DNA from: an uncultured Sphingomonas sp.
GTDB lineage: Bacteria > Pseudomonadota > Alphaproteobacteria > Sphingomonadales > Sphingomonadaceae
DNA length: 64,000 bases
NCBI RefSeq assembly: GCF_913777625.1
Contig: NZ_CAJYTI010000010.1
Location: 239,095-303,094, forward strand
Direction: 5' to 3'
The notes beneath the pieces are model-generated. The model was not told the origin of the DNA, made no database searches, and worked only from the letters and a program-made list of their open reading frames with translations. Of the stretch, positions 32,969 to 41,912 are shown piece by piece (within the stretch, counting starts at the first letter, position 1; each line of letters starts with the position of its first letter). Made by a program: the position numbers and the translations under genes.

Positions 32969-33523
32969 GTGTCGCCAATCGAAGCCGTCGCTACCCTGCT
33001 GGGTCTCGCCAATGTCGCGCTCGTCGTGCGCCGCAGCCTGTGGAACTACCCGTTCGCGCTGGCGATGGTCACGCTCTACGCGTGGATTTTCCTCCAGGCG
33101 CGGCTGTACAGCGACGCGCTGCTCCAGGGCTTCTACTTCGCGGTCAACGGCTATGGCTGGTGGAACTGGCGGCGCGCGCAGCGGGCAGAAGGCGAGGTGC
33201 CGGTCACGGTGCTCGGCGCCCGTGCACGGTTCGGCTGGGGCATCGCAGCCGCCCTCGCGGCGCTGGGCTGGGGCGCGCTGATGCACCGCGCGACCGATGC
33301 GGCCTATCCGTGGTGGGACGGTACCATCGCGGTGCTGAGCATCGTCGCGCAGATCCTGCAGTCACGGCGCGCCTGGGAATGCTGGCCCTTGTGGATCGCG
33401 GTGGACCTGCTCGCCATCCCCTTGTTCCTGGTGAAGGGGCTTTGGCTGACCGCCGGCCTATATTGTATTTTCCTCGCGCTTTCGGTGTGGGGGGCGATCG
33501 ACTGGAACAAGGCCCGCGCATGA
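32969..33523 (+). CDS. pnuC: PnuC-type nicotinamide riboside transporter
   Basis: The GTG at 32969 (VSPIEAVATLLG) matches the usual PnuC N-terminus and gives 184 residues; the frame continues further upstream without family character. It has about seven transmembrane helices and conserved segments LANVALVVRRSLWNYPFALAMV, FYFAVNGYGWWNW and ECWPLWIAVDLLAIPLFLVKGL. PnuC takes up nicotinamide riboside by facilitated diffusion, driven by phosphorylation inside. The stop overlaps the start of a NadR-type kinase gene (ATGA), which fits that role. Some PnuC relatives carry thiamine (PnuT); no thiamine riboswitch is evident here. Confidence 0.9.
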   Translation: MSPIEAVATLLGLANVALVVRRSLWNYPFALAMVTLYAWIFLQARLYSDALLQGFYFAVNGYGWWNWRRAQRAEGEVPVTVLGARARFGWGIAAALAALGWGALMHRATDAAYPWWDGTIAVLSIVAQILQSRRAWECWPLWIAVDLLAIPLFLVKGLWLTAGLYCIFLALSVWGAIDWNKARA

Positions 33524-34044
33524 CTCCCCGCACCATATGCCTCCACGGCCCGGAAAGCACCGGCAAGACAACCATCGCCCCGCGGCTGGCGGCAGCCCTG
33601 GGCGGGACGGTGCTCGACGAATATGGCCGCGAATATGCCGAGACGCGCGGCACGGACTTCTCGATGCGCGACTTGGTGGAAATCGCCAAGACGCACGACG
33701 CCGGCACGCAGATGATGGCGGCGACCGCTGCGGCACCGCTGATCCTCGATACGGATCCGCTGATGACGGCCGTGTGGGCGGATATGCTGTTCGGCACCCG
33801 CGATCCGTGGTTCGACGCGTGGGACAACACCGCCGACCTCTACCTGCTGTTCGACATCGACCTGCCTTGGGTCGCGGACGGCACGCGGCTCTTCGGGACT
33901 GCGGAGGCCCGTCGGCGCTTCTTCGATTTGTCGCGCGCGGAACTGGAGCGCCGCGGCGTGCGCTGGGCCCGGGTGCGGGGCGAAGGCGAGGCGCGCTATG
34001 CATCGGCGATGGCGGCAATTCAGGCATTTGCTGCCCAGGTCTGA
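33520..34044 (+). CDS. NadR-type ribosylnicotinamide kinase
   Basis: The 174-residue P-loop protein has Walker A GPESTGKTT near the N-terminus, DEYGREYAETRG, a catalytic-Asp-like strand LILDTDPLMTAVWADML, and DLYLLFDIDLPWVADGTRLF. This is the C-terminal kinase domain of NadR as a stand-alone protein, without the regulator and adenylyltransferase domains. It should phosphorylate nicotinamide riboside to NMN and trap it in the cell. Translational overlap with pnuC supports a salvage pair. Substrate assignment by family and neighbour. Confidence 0.85.
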   Translation: MTPRTICLHGPESTGKTTIAPRLAAALGGTVLDEYGREYAETRGTDFSMRDLVEIAKTHDAGTQMMAATAAAPLILDTDPLMTAVWADMLFGTRDPWFDAWDNTADLYLLFDIDLPWVADGTRLFGTAEARRRFFDLSRAELERRGVRWARVRGEGEARYASAMAAIQAFAAQV

Positions 34045-34230
34045 TCGGGCGCGGCTGCGATAACCCGCCGAGATTTCGTCACAGGAAGTTCACAATCCGG
34101 GCCTAGCGCGACCGCGACGGCATCGGGGGGATCCACCAGCCACGTCGCTGTGCAGCGGGACCTTGGTCGCGCTGCTTCGTCGCGTGCCGTTCACACAAAA
34201 ACGATCAAAAACTCTTTCGGGGAAACCACC

Positions 34231-36525
34231 ATGTTGAACCTCATGCGCGACAAGCGCAGCCTGATGATCGGCGCCGCCATGGGCGCGCTGTTCGCGTGCC
34301 CGTCGGCCTTTGCGCAGGACAGCGCCGCCACTGCCGCCAATGACAAGGACGGTCTCGCCGAGATCGTCGTCACCGCCGAGCGTCGCCCGGAGAACCAGCA
34401 GGAAGTGCCGCTCTCGGTCGCCGTGCTGCCGGCCGCCCAGGCGCGCGACTACACCGCCAGCGGCGACGACACGCTGCTCGCCCTCTCGGGCAAGGTGCCG
34501 GGTCTGTACGTCGAATCCTCGACCGGCCGCATCTTCCCGCGCTTCTACATTCGCGGCCTCGGCAACGTCGACTTCTACCTCGGCGCGTCGCAGCCTGTCT
34601 CGATCATCCAGGACGACATCGTCCTCGAGCATGTCGTGATGAAGTCGAACCCGGTGTTCGACGTCAACCAGATCGAAGTGCTGCGCGGCCCGCAGGGCTC
34701 GCTGTTCGGCCGCAACACCACTGCCGGCATCATCAAGTTCGATTCGATCCGCCCCACCCAACAGTTCGAGGGTCGCGGCACCGCCAGCTATGGCAGCTAT
34801 AACAGCGTGAACGTCGATGCCGGCGTCGGCGGTCCGATCATCCAGGACAAGCTCGCCTTCCGGATCTCGGGGCTCTACCAGCACCGCGACGACTATATCG
34901 ACAACAGCTACACCGGCCCGAGCGCCGACGGCACCCGCGTCGGCCGCAAGAACGCCGCCGGCGGCTTCAACGAGCGCGACGTGCGCCTGCAGCTGCTCGC
35001 GACGCCGAACGAGAACCTGTCGATCCTCGCCTCGGGCCATGCCCGCTGGTATGACGGCACCGCCACCGTGTTCCGTCGCGGCGCGCTGAACCTTGGCTCG
35101 AACGTGATCAACAACGTGCAGTTCACCAGTGCGCGTTGGGACGAAGGCGCGGATAACCCGCAGAAGTACAACACCGCCGGTGGCTCGCTCCACCTCAACT
35201 GGACGCTGGGCGGCGTTACGCTCACTTCGATCACCGGCTACGAGACGCTGTCGGGCCGCAGCCGCGGCGACACCGATGGCGGCGCGGCTGCCGATTTCGG
35301 CAATGCGGGCTTCGGCGAATCGATGGGCCGCGTGAAGGGCCTCGACCAGTGGACCCAGGAAGTGCGCCTCGCCAGCAACGCTGCCGGCCCGCTCAAGTGG
35401 CAGTTCGGCGGCCTCTATTTCGATTCGCGCGACATCACCGATTTCTACCAGCGCGCCTATTTCCTGAGCGGCACCGCCAACAACCCGAACAACTGGGTGC
35501 GGCTGCACAACATGAACACCAGCTGGGCGGTGTTCGGCCAGGCGAGCTATGAGATCGCGCCGAAGCTGACGCTTACCGCCGGCGCGCGCGTGACGCAGGA
35601 CACCAAGACCACCGACCTGCTGAAGACCGCCGACACCGCGGCCGGTGTCGTCACCTATACCGGACGTCGCCACGTTCGCCTGTCCGACACCCAGCCCAGC
35701 TGGGACGTGAGCGCGCGCTATGAGTTCAACCCGGACGTCAGCGTCTATGCCCGCGTCGCCAAGGGCTTCCGCGGTCCGACGATCCAGGGCCGTTCGGCGG
35801 TGTTCAACTCCGACTTCACCACCGCGAATTCGGAAAAGATCCTGTCGTGGGAAGCCGGCATCAAGACGCAGCTGGATCGCACCGTGCGCTTCAACCTGTC
35901 GGGCTTCTACTACACGCTCGACGACATCCAGCTGAACGGCAACGATGCCAATGGCAACGGCGTGCTGCTCAACGCGAAGAAGGCCAAGGCGTACGGCGCC
36001 GAGGCCGAGTTGGACTGGCGCCCGTCGCGCAACTTCTCGATGCAGATGGGCCTCAGCCTGCTGCACAGCGAGATCGACGACAAGAATGTCGAGGCCCAGG
36101 TCTGCGCCTTTGCCGGGGCGGTCACCTGCACCGTGCTCGATCCGCTGCGCAAGCAGGGATCGGTGTTCCTGGCGAAGATCGACGGCAATCCGCTGCCGAA
36201 CGCGCCGGAATATAACTTCAACGTCGCCGCGCGCTACGACATCCCGTTCTCGAACGATGGCCGCGTGTTCATCTCCACGGACTGGAACGTCCAAGGCTAT
36301 ACCAACTTCGTGCTCTACGAGACGAAGGAGTTCACCTCGAACGGCAACTTCGAGGGTGGCCTGAAGATCGGCTACACTGCGCCGAACAACGCGTGGGAAA
36401 TCGCCGGCTTCGTCCGCAACATCACCGCCGAGAAGAACCTGAAGGGCGTGATCGAGAACTACCGCGCCGCCGTGCTCAACGAGCCGCGGGTGTTCGGCGT
36501 CTCGCTGAGCGGCAAGTTCAAGTAA
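34231..36525 (+). CDS. TonB-dependent receptor next to pnuC
   Basis: The ATG at 34231 follows GGGGAA and gives 764 residues with a signal peptide ending SAFAQ. A TonB box-like LAEIVVTAERR, the plug domain (YIRGLGNVDFYLGAS, EVLRGPQGSLFGRNTTAGII) and a 22-strand-type barrel follow. The last residues are SLSGKFK, so the terminal residue is Lys rather than the usual Phe. It imports a ligand across the outer membrane using ExbBD-TonB energy. Its position after pnuC and the kinase suggests a pyridine nucleoside or nucleotide, but about 190 bases separate it from the kinase gene, so this is inference. Confidence 0.9.
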   Translation: MLNLMRDKRSLMIGAAMGALFACPSAFAQDSAATAANDKDGLAEIVVTAERRPENQQEVPLSVAVLPAAQARDYTASGDDTLLALSGKVPGLYVESSTGRIFPRFYIRGLGNVDFYLGASQPVSIIQDDIVLEHVVMKSNPVFDVNQIEVLRGPQGSLFGRNTTAGIIKFDSIRPTQQFEGRGTASYGSYNSVNVDAGVGGPIIQDKLAFRISGLYQHRDDYIDNSYTGPSADGTRVGRKNAAGGFNERDVRLQLLATPNENLSILASGHARWYDGTATVFRRGALNLGSNVINNVQFTSARWDEGADNPQKYNTAGGSLHLNWTLGGVTLTSITGYETLSGRSRGDTDGGAAADFGNAGFGESMGRVKGLDQWTQEVRLASNAAGPLKWQFGGLYFDSRDITDFYQRAYFLSGTANNPNNWVRLHNMNTSWAVFGQASYEIAPKLTLTAGARVTQDTKTTDLLKTADTAAGVVTYTGRRHVRLSDTQPSWDVSARYEFNPDVSVYARVAKGFRGPTIQGRSAVFNSDFTTANSEKILSWEAGIKTQLDRTVRFNLSGFYYTLDDIQLNGNDANGNGVLLNAKKAKAYGAEAELDWRPSRNFSMQMGLSLLHSEIDDKNVEAQVCAFAGAVTCTVLDPLRKQGSVFLAKIDGNPLPNAPEYNFNVAARYDIPFSNDGRVFISTDWNVQGYTNFVLYETKEFTSNGNFEGGLKIGYTAPNNAWEIAGFVRNITAEKNLKGVIENYRAAVLNEPRVFGVSLSGKFK

Positions 36526-36534
36526 GACCGGCCA

Positions 36535-36562
36535 GCCGCACCTGTCCTCGGAGAGGTGCGGC
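36535..36562 (+). terminator. Hairpin after the TonB receptor gene
   Basis: GCCGCACCT pairs with AGGTGCGGC around a 10-base loop, about 10 bases after the stop. No T-run follows, so termination may be inefficient or shared with the next hairpin. Confidence 0.5.
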
Positions 36563-36573
36563 AGCCAAAAGAA

Positions 36574-36607
36574 AAGGGCCGTCGCGGATCCCTCCGCGGC
36601 GGCCCTT
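36574..36607 (-). terminator. Intrinsic terminator of the CsgG/SH3 gene
   Basis: A 15-bp stem with a four-base loop (AAGGGCCG...CGGCCCTT) is followed on the minus strand by TTCTTTT. It lies 18 bases past the stop of the convergent gene. Confidence 0.85.
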
Positions 36608-36625
36608 CTGGTTGGTATCGTCCGA

Positions 36626-37588
36626 TCAGTTCGACGGCGCGAGCTTGGTGTTCAGCACCCAGCCGACATTGTCGTTCTCGTCGGCGACTTCCCACCACAG
36701 GCCGTCCTTGTTGCCGGTCGGGTAGACGATCGCGCCCGGTGCGAGCGTGCGGAGCACCTTGCCGGTCGCATTCGGCGCCGAGCGCAGTGCCACGGGTGCC
36801 TGGGCGGTGAACGTCTTGGTGGGCGCCGCCTGCGCCGTGCCGGCGTCGCCCGGACGGACCAGACCGAGTTCGGTGACCATCTTCGAATAGGCGTCGATGA
36901 AGGCGAGCGTCACGACGCGACCGATATCGGTATTGTCATAGCCGCCGCCGACTGCGCCGACGCCGCCGCCAAGGAAGCCGACACCACCGCCTGCGCCCCA
37001 GGAGACGCTGTTCTTGGAAGCATAGCCGTCCTGCGTCGCGATCGTCTCGGTCGTGCGGACATTGGTGAGCGAGAGGACGGTGTTCGCCTCCATCTTGCGC
37101 GACTTGATGCCGCCGAGAAGGCCGCCGATCGGGCCGCCGATCACGCCGCCGGCGGCACCGGCCACGCCGCTGCCCGCCGCGTTGCGATTGGACGCCTGCA
37201 CCTCGGCAACCAGCACATAGTCCGCCGCCTTGATCTGGCCCTGACCGACATTCGAGCCGCGCTGCAGGCCCAGATTGCCGCCGATGTTGCGCTCCTTCTC
37301 CGCCGCCTGCAGCCCCGAGCCGCGATCGACGAGATTGAAGCAGCCCGAGCGCTGCACCAGCACCTTGAGCAGCTTCTGCGGCGGCGCCAGCGAATATTGC
37401 GTCCAGCCGCGGGGATCGTCGCCATCGACGATCGAAAGGGTGCCGAGCTTGCGCGCGCAGTGCGGCACGTCCTGCACCGCCTGGTCCTGGCTCCGCTGCG
37501 TCTTGGTCGGCTTGCTCTGGGCGAGCGCGGGCGCCGCGCCCACGCACAGTGCCATCGCCCCGGCGGCGCCGAGCAACTGCTTGATCAT
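36626..37588 (-). CDS. CsgG-family envelope protein with C-terminal SH3 domain
   Basis: The 320-residue protein has a signal peptide ending PALAQ. The CsgG-like core runs from about 40 to 245: [20 protein letters not shown], then AEKERNI, a strand [14 protein letters not shown], a Gly-rich membrane-like insert, and [21 protein letters not shown] bacterial SH3 domain follows at about 255-318 ([42 protein letters not shown]). CsgG-type proteins form or organise outer-membrane secretion pores; no lipobox is seen here. The SH3 domain suggests binding to peptidoglycan. No curli genes are nearby, so the cargo is unknown. Confidence 0.78.
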   Translation of the reverse strand: MIKQLLGAAGAMALCVGAAPALAQSKPTKTQRSQDQAVQDVPHCARKLGTLSIVDGDDPRGWTQYSLAPPQKLLKVLVQRSGCFNLVDRGSGLQAAEKERNIGGNLGLQRGSNVGQGQIKAADYVLVAEVQASNRNAAGSGVAGAAGGVIGGPIGGLLGGIKSRKMEANTVLSLTNVRTTETIATQDGYASKNSVSWGAGGGVGFLGGGVGAVGGGYDNTDIGRVVTLAFIDAYSKMVTELGLVRPGDAGTAQAAPTKTFTAQAPVALRSAPNATGKVLRTLAPGAIVYPTGNKDGLWWEVADENDNVGWVLNTKLAPSN

Positions 37589-37751
37589 CGTACTGAAACC
37601 TCCCTGTACTAACCGCGGCCCCGCACGAAGAAGGGGACCGCACCCCGGCCGCGGACGTACCAGAAGGAGGCGCCGCGGCCTAGCGACCTTGCATCACCGT
37701 ACAATCGGGTACTTTGGCTTTTGCGCGCCACCTGCTATCGCGCGCGGAATC

Positions 37752-39560
37752 ATGGCCACCGACATCACCAAGATCCGCAATTTCTCCATTATCGCTCATA
37801 TCGACCACGGCAAGTCGACCCTTGCCGACCGGTTGATCCAGCGCACCGGCGGCCTGGCCGACCGCGAGATGTCCGAGCAAGTCCTTGACAACATGGACAT
37901 CGAGAAGGAACGCGGCATCACCATCAAGGCGCAGACCGTGCGCCTGGAGTGGAAGGGCCATGTCCTCAACCTGATGGACACGCCGGGCCATGTCGACTTC
38001 GCCTATGAGGTGAGCCGCAGCCTCGCGGCCTGCGAGGGTGCGCTGCTGGTGGTCGACGCCGCGCAAGGCGTGGAAGCGCAGACGCTCGCCAATGTCTACC
38101 AGTCGATCGAGCACGACCACGAGATCATTCCCGTGATCAACAAGATCGACCTGCCCTCGGCCGAGCCCGAAAAGGTCCGCGCCGAGATCGAGGACGTGAT
38201 CGGTCTCGACGCCTCGAACGCCGTGCTCGCCAGCGCGAAGAGCGGCATCGGCATCGACGAGATCCTCGACGCAATCGTCGAGCGCATCCCGGCGCCCAAG
38301 GGCGATCCCGATGCGCCGCTCAAGGCGATGCTGGTCGACAGCTGGTACGATCCGTATCTCGGCGTCGTCATCCTCGTCCGCATCATCGACGGGTCGATCA
38401 AGAAGGGCCAGCAGGTCAAGTTCATGCAGACCGGCACGACCCATCTGGTCGACCGCGTCGGCGCCTTCCGCCCTAAGATCGAGCAGCTGCCCGACCTCGG
38501 TCCGGGCGAGATCGGCTTCATCACCGCGCAGATCAAGGAAGTGGCGCAAGCCCGCGTCGGCGACACGCTGACCGACGCCAAGAAGCCCGCCGCCGAGGCG
38601 CTGCCGGGCTTCAAGGAAGTCCAGCCGGTCGTCTTCTGCGGCCTGTTCCCGGTCGACGCGGCGGACTTCGAGAAGCTGCGCGAGAGCATCTCCAAGCTGC
38701 GCCTCAACGACGCGTCGTTCAGCTTCGAGATGGAAACCTCGGCCGCGCTCGGCTTCGGCTTCCGCTGCGGCTTCCTCGGCCTGTTGCACCTGGAGATCAT
38801 CCAGGAGCGGCTGATGCGCGAGTATGACCTCGACCTCATCACCACCGCGCCGAGCGTCGTCTACAAGATGCGCCTCACCAAGGCGGCAGGCGAGGCCGAG
38901 GCCAAGGAAATCGAGCTCCACAACCCCGCCGACATGCCCGATCCCAACCGGATCGAGGAAATCGAGGAGCCGTGGATCCAGGCGGTGATCTACGTGCCCG
39001 ACGAATATCTCGGGCCCATCCTCAAGCTCTGCCAGGACCGCCGCGGCATCCAGAAGAACCTCACCTATGTCGGCGGCCGCGCCCAGGTGACCTATGAGCT
39101 GCCACTCAACGAAGTGGTGTTCGACTTCTACGATCGCCTCAAGTCGATCAGCCGCGGCTATGCGAGCTTCGACTATGAGCAGATCGGCCACCGCGCCGGC
39201 GACCTCGTCAAGATGAGCATCCTCGTCAACAACGAGCCGGTCGACGCGCTGAGCATGATCGTCCACCGCTCGACCGCCGAGAGCCGCGGCCGCGGCATGT
39301 GCGAGCGGCTGAAGGACCTGATCCCGCGCCATCTGTTCAAGATCCCGATCCAGGCGGCGATCGGCGGCAAGGTGATCGCCCGCGAGACGATCGCCGCGCT
39401 GCGCAAGGACGTGACCGCGAAATGCTATGGCGGCGACGCCAGCCGCAAGCGCAAGCTGCTGGACAAGCAGAAGGAAGGCAAGAAGAGGATGCGCGAGTAC
39501 GGCAGCGTGCAGATCCCGCAGGAGGCTTTTATCGCCGCGCTCCGGATGGGCGAGGAATAA
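37752..39560 (+). CDS. lepA: Elongation factor 4 (LepA)
   Basis: The ATG at 37752 gives 602 residues, the normal LepA length. GTPase motifs are [15 protein letters not shown] (G1), RGITI (G2), DTPGHVDF (G3), NKIDLP (G4) and ASAKSGIG (G5). It continues through domain II, the EF-G-like III and V domains, and the LepA-specific C-terminus with [24 protein letters not shown]. It acts on stalled or mis-translocated ribosomes and in initiation complexes. It is usually paired with lepB; that gene is not here. Very confident. Confidence 0.98.
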   Translation: MATDITKIRNFSIIAHIDHGKSTLADRLIQRTGGLADREMSEQVLDNMDIEKERGITIKAQTVRLEWKGHVLNLMDTPGHVDFAYEVSRSLAACEGALLVVDAAQGVEAQTLANVYQSIEHDHEIIPVINKIDLPSAEPEKVRAEIEDVIGLDASNAVLASAKSGIGIDEILDAIVERIPAPKGDPDAPLKAMLVDSWYDPYLGVVILVRIIDGSIKKGQQVKFMQTGTTHLVDRVGAFRPKIEQLPDLGPGEIGFITAQIKEVAQARVGDTLTDAKKPAAEALPGFKEVQPVVFCGLFPVDAADFEKLRESISKLRLNDASFSFEMETSAALGFGFRCGFLGLLHLEIIQERLMREYDLDLITTAPSVVYKMRLTKAAGEAEAKEIELHNPADMPDPNRIEEIEEPWIQAVIYVPDEYLGPILKLCQDRRGIQKNLTYVGGRAQVTYELPLNEVVFDFYDRLKSISRGYASFDYEQIGHRAGDLVKMSILVNNEPVDALSMIVHRSTAESRGRGMCERLKDLIPRHLFKIPIQAAIGGKVIARETIAALRKDVTAKCYGGDASRKRKLLDKQKEGKKRMREYGSVQIPQEAFIAALRMGEE

Positions 39561-39566
39561 GCCCGC

Positions 39567-39794
39567 TTACCTCTGCCGGTCGTCCGGCAGGGGGCGGGGG
39601 GCATCGCGGCCGTGCCGTGCCGCCAACACGATCGCTGCCGATCCCAGCACCGCGCTCGTGACGATCGCTGCAACTGCGAGCAGCCCTTTCGTGCTGATGC
39701 GGGCCTCCAACACGACGGCATTGCCGACGCGGACCGAGGCGTGGGCGCCGTGCTGGTTTGGCGCGGCTTCGGGGCGGGTCAGGACGTTGGACAT
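39567..39794 (-). CDS. Small one-helix membrane protein in the rhodopsin operon
   Basis: This 75-residue protein starts 8 bases after the blh stop, with AAAAGG upstream of its ATG. A polar N-terminus (NVLTRPEAAPNQHG) leads to one hydrophobic helix, LLAVAAIVTSAVLGSAAIVLA, and a basic, Pro-rich tail. I do not recognise a family. It lies last in the rhodopsin-blh unit on the same strand, so it is presumably co-transcribed. It could modulate the pump or be a bystander; nothing in its sequence decides this. The larger frame reaching 41444 is a shadow of the two genes before it. Confidence 0.6.
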   Translation of the reverse strand: MSNVLTRPEAAPNQHGAHASVRVGNAVVLEARISTKGLLAVAAIVTSAVLGSAAIVLAARHGRDAPRPLPDDRQR

Positions 39795-39802
39795 GGCGCC
39801 TT

Positions 39803-40762
39803 TTACGCCGCGTGCGCTCCCCTGTCTCCCATGTCGGCGCGGAGCCGCGTGCCCATCGCCTCGAACAGCAGATGCGGCGCGGCGACGACCGAGAACAACT
39901 GGAAGGCGAGTGCCGGGTCGATCCCGTGCGCCAGATCGACGAAGCCCGGGCTGAACGCCGCCCAGCCCGCGCAGGCAATGCCGGCGAGCGCTGCCGCGAG
40001 CAGGGCGGGCGGGCCGTGCCCCACGGCGCTGGTGCCGAACTCGTCGAAAATCGCGACAATGTGCCGGCGCGAATGGAGCAGCGCGAAATAGAGCGGGAAG
40101 GCGATCGTCGGCGGTGCAGTGGCGAGCAGCACCAGCGCGGTCCCCTGTGCGGCGGCCCAGCGGCGCGATCCGGTCTGCCAGGCCGTGGCGATGGCCACCG
40201 CCGCCACCAACAGCGCGACCGGCGCGACCAAGGTGACCAGTGCGACCGCGTGCCGGGCGGTAGGCGGATCGGTCATCGCAGCGAACAGGGCCGATACGGC
40301 GCGCGGTTGGCCCAGCACGGCTGCGGCGATTGGCGCAAGGCCCGCAGCGCTGCGCAGCAATCCATCCTGTGGCACGTCCCAGTCTTCGGAGAAATGCCAG
40401 GCAGCCAGCCCCAGAAAGGCGAGCAGCGCCAGCAAGGGGGCGATCCACCAGGTGAGCGCCATCGCCGCTGCGACCGCGCTGTAGGCGGCGAGAAACAGGG
40501 CGAGGGCGCTGCCCTTCATCCCCCACCGCCGCTTTGCGACCAGCAGGTCGTGCCCGCCATGCGGCAGTCCGCCTACGAGCATCAGCAGCATGCCGGCCTG
40601 TGTTGCCGCGGCGGTATGGAGGTCGATCCTGGCGATCAGCGCCAGGCCGAGCAGGACGGCGCCGAGCCAGAATAGCCAAGGCACCGCCCGGTCCTGCGCG
40701 AGCGCAGAAGACCGGGCGGTGCCGATGGCGGCCGGTAAGGGGAGGGAGGTACCGGCGCGCAT
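39803..40762 (-). CDS. blh: Brp/Blh-type beta-carotene 15,15'-dioxygenase
   Basis: The 319-residue polytopic membrane protein has the Brp/Blh iron-ligand motifs: GGLPHGGHD, AAWHFSEDW and histidines in LLHSRRHI and VVAAPHLLFEAMG. It cleaves beta-carotene in the membrane to two molecules of retinal. It starts six bases after the rhodopsin stop, so the pair makes both the opsin and its chromophore. Carotenoid synthesis genes are not in the window but are general in sphingomonads. Confident. Confidence 0.93.
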   Translation of the reverse strand: MRAGTSLPLPAAIGTARSSALAQDRAVPWLFWLGAVLLGLALIARIDLHTAAATQAGMLLMLVGGLPHGGHDLLVAKRRWGMKGSALALFLAAYSAVAAAMALTWWIAPLLALLAFLGLAAWHFSEDWDVPQDGLLRSAAGLAPIAAAVLGQPRAVSALFAAMTDPPTARHAVALVTLVAPVALLVAAVAIATAWQTGSRRWAAAQGTALVLLATAPPTIAFPLYFALLHSRRHIVAIFDEFGTSAVGHGPPALLAAALAGIACAGWAAFSPGFVDLAHGIDPALAFQLFSVVAAPHLLFEAMGTRLRADMGDRGAHAA

Positions 40763-40768
40763 CGCCGA

Positions 40769-41539
40769 TCAGGCCGCGTGCGGCGTACCGTGGCCTTCGA
40801 CTTCGGACTTGCGCTGGGCGATCGCGAAGATCAGCAGGCCGACGCCGGCCTTCGCCACGAGATCCGCGATCGTGTAGCCGATCTGGATCACGGTCGTCAC
40901 GTCCGGCCCGGTGAGGTGGGCGTAGGGCGCCATGTAGACGATCGGGTAGAAGCCCCACGAGGCGAAGGTCAGCAGGCGCGCCTGCTTCACCAGGCCGCGC
41001 ACCGCTTCCGGCTGGCGGTCGATCGACTTGCCGAGGCCGCTGAACAGTTCCCAGACGATGTAGACGAACGGAATGGCCGAAAGCGTGCCCCACAAAGCGC
41101 GGGTGGGAATGTCGGCGGCGATCTCGCCCGGATAGCCGAGAATGATCATGAGAGCGGCGGCAAGACCGAGGCGCCAGCCCTTGGACACGGTTTCTTCCCG
41201 CGACAGGCGCATCACCAGTACCAGCTCGATCAGCAGCAGCGGCACGGTGAGCAGCCAATCGACATAGCGATAGGCATCGTTGAAGGCGACGCCGGTGGCC
41301 GTGACGGTGCCGTTCACATAGTGATAGGCGGATTCCCAGCTCTCGAAGATGCGGAAATAGTGATAGGCCGCGATCGCCGTGACCAGGCCGGAGATCGTCA
41401 CCGCATTCTTGTACGCCGAGGAGACCTGGGATCGCCCGAACCAAAGATAGATGGTGGCGGCTGCCATCGTCGCGAAGGTGAAGGAGAATGCGTTGTAGAT
41501 CAACGAATACTGAAAGGGTGAAACGATCGCGTTTTCCAT
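40769..41539 (-). CDS. Proton-pumping rhodopsin (proteorhodopsin/xanthorhodopsin type)
   Basis: The ATG at 41539 has GGAGAG upstream and gives 256 residues with seven transmembrane helices; an ATG at 41572 lacks support. Helix C reads RYVDWLLTVPLLLIE: Asp94, Thr98 and Glu105 match the Asp-Thr-Glu set of outward proton pumps. Helix G holds the retinal-binding Lys230 in ADLVAKAG, and helix B has a His in AAYHYF that may pair with the acceptor. Leu at the residue tuning green versus blue (proteorhodopsin 105) predicts green absorption. LWGTLSAIPFVYI in helix E resembles the xanthorhodopsin group, which can carry a carotenoid antenna; that is an inference from recall. Confidence 0.95.
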   Translation of the reverse strand: MENAIVSPFQYSLIYNAFSFTFATMAAATIYLWFGRSQVSSAYKNAVTISGLVTAIAAYHYFRIFESWESAYHYVNGTVTATGVAFNDAYRYVDWLLTVPLLLIELVLVMRLSREETVSKGWRLGLAAALMIILGYPGEIAADIPTRALWGTLSAIPFVYIVWELFSGLGKSIDRQPEAVRGLVKQARLLTFASWGFYPIVYMAPYAHLTGPDVTTVIQIGYTIADLVAKAGVGLLIFAIAQRKSEVEGHGTPHAA

Positions 41540-41912
41540 CGGTGACTCTCCATCGTATTGCCTAAGCGTCATTGGGGCAATGCCCGAAGCTGCTGGGCAT
41601 CCGTGACGAAAGGCTAGTTATTGTCGCGGATACGGCGCGAGAAGCACAAGGGTATGGTGAACGTTTTGACGATGCCGTATAGTGCTTCCTATACGACACC
41701 GGGTGCGTTCTTCCACAACCCTGCCTACACCACTACAATGTTTTGTGACACGATCGATATGTCCATTGGGGTGGTGAAAACTGCAACTTTGGCGGGCCGT
41801 AGGGCGCGCGGTTTGTATACTCGGCAAGCGTCTTGCGCGCCGTTGCGGGAGTGCCGCAGCGGCGGCTTGTGAACCATTCCGGCAGCCGAACGTTATCGCG
41901 CCGTCCTTTACA
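41540..41912. other. 373-base regulatory gap between rhodopsin and the next gene
   Basis: The gap separates two divergent genes and is less GC-rich than its surroundings. It holds the promoter/operator candidate at 41666-41694, a small hairpin ATGCCC/GGGCAT near 41590-41610, and a GTATAC near 41815. Short frames crossing it have no family features and overlap these sites. I found no clear minus-strand promoter for the rhodopsin. Confidence 0.5.
41666..41694 (+). promoter_or_regulatory. Putative promoter with overlapping inverted repeat
   Basis: TTGACG (41666-41671) and CTATAC (41689-41694) are 17 bases apart, a good sigma-70-type spacing, reading towards the gene at 41913. The same region contains the perfect palindrome CGTATAG-N6-CTATACG (41676-41695), covering the -10 box and part of the spacer. 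A dimeric regulator bound there would block this promoter and could also affect the divergent rhodopsin operon. Confidence 0.4.

Noticed and set aside
34045..34230. Possible thiamine or NAD-related riboswitch before the TonB receptor
   Set aside because: I looked for the conserved TPP-riboswitch bases and found none; no stable candidate structure is evident.
34090..36294. A 734-codon minus-strand frame over the TonB receptor
   Set aside because: Antisense shadow; the plus-strand receptor has signal peptide, plug and barrel features.
37680..39332. A 550-codon minus-strand frame over lepA
   Set aside because: Antisense shadow of lepA with His/Asp-rich composition.
39567..41444. A 625-codon minus-strand frame spanning rhodopsin and blh
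   Set aside because: Only its last 75 codons, from the ATG at 39794, look like a gene; the rest is out of frame with two clear membrane proteins.
41618..41872. Short frames of 69 and 83 codons in the gap upstream of the rhodopsin
   Set aside because: They overlap each other and the promoter/operator candidate and show no family features or ribosome sites.
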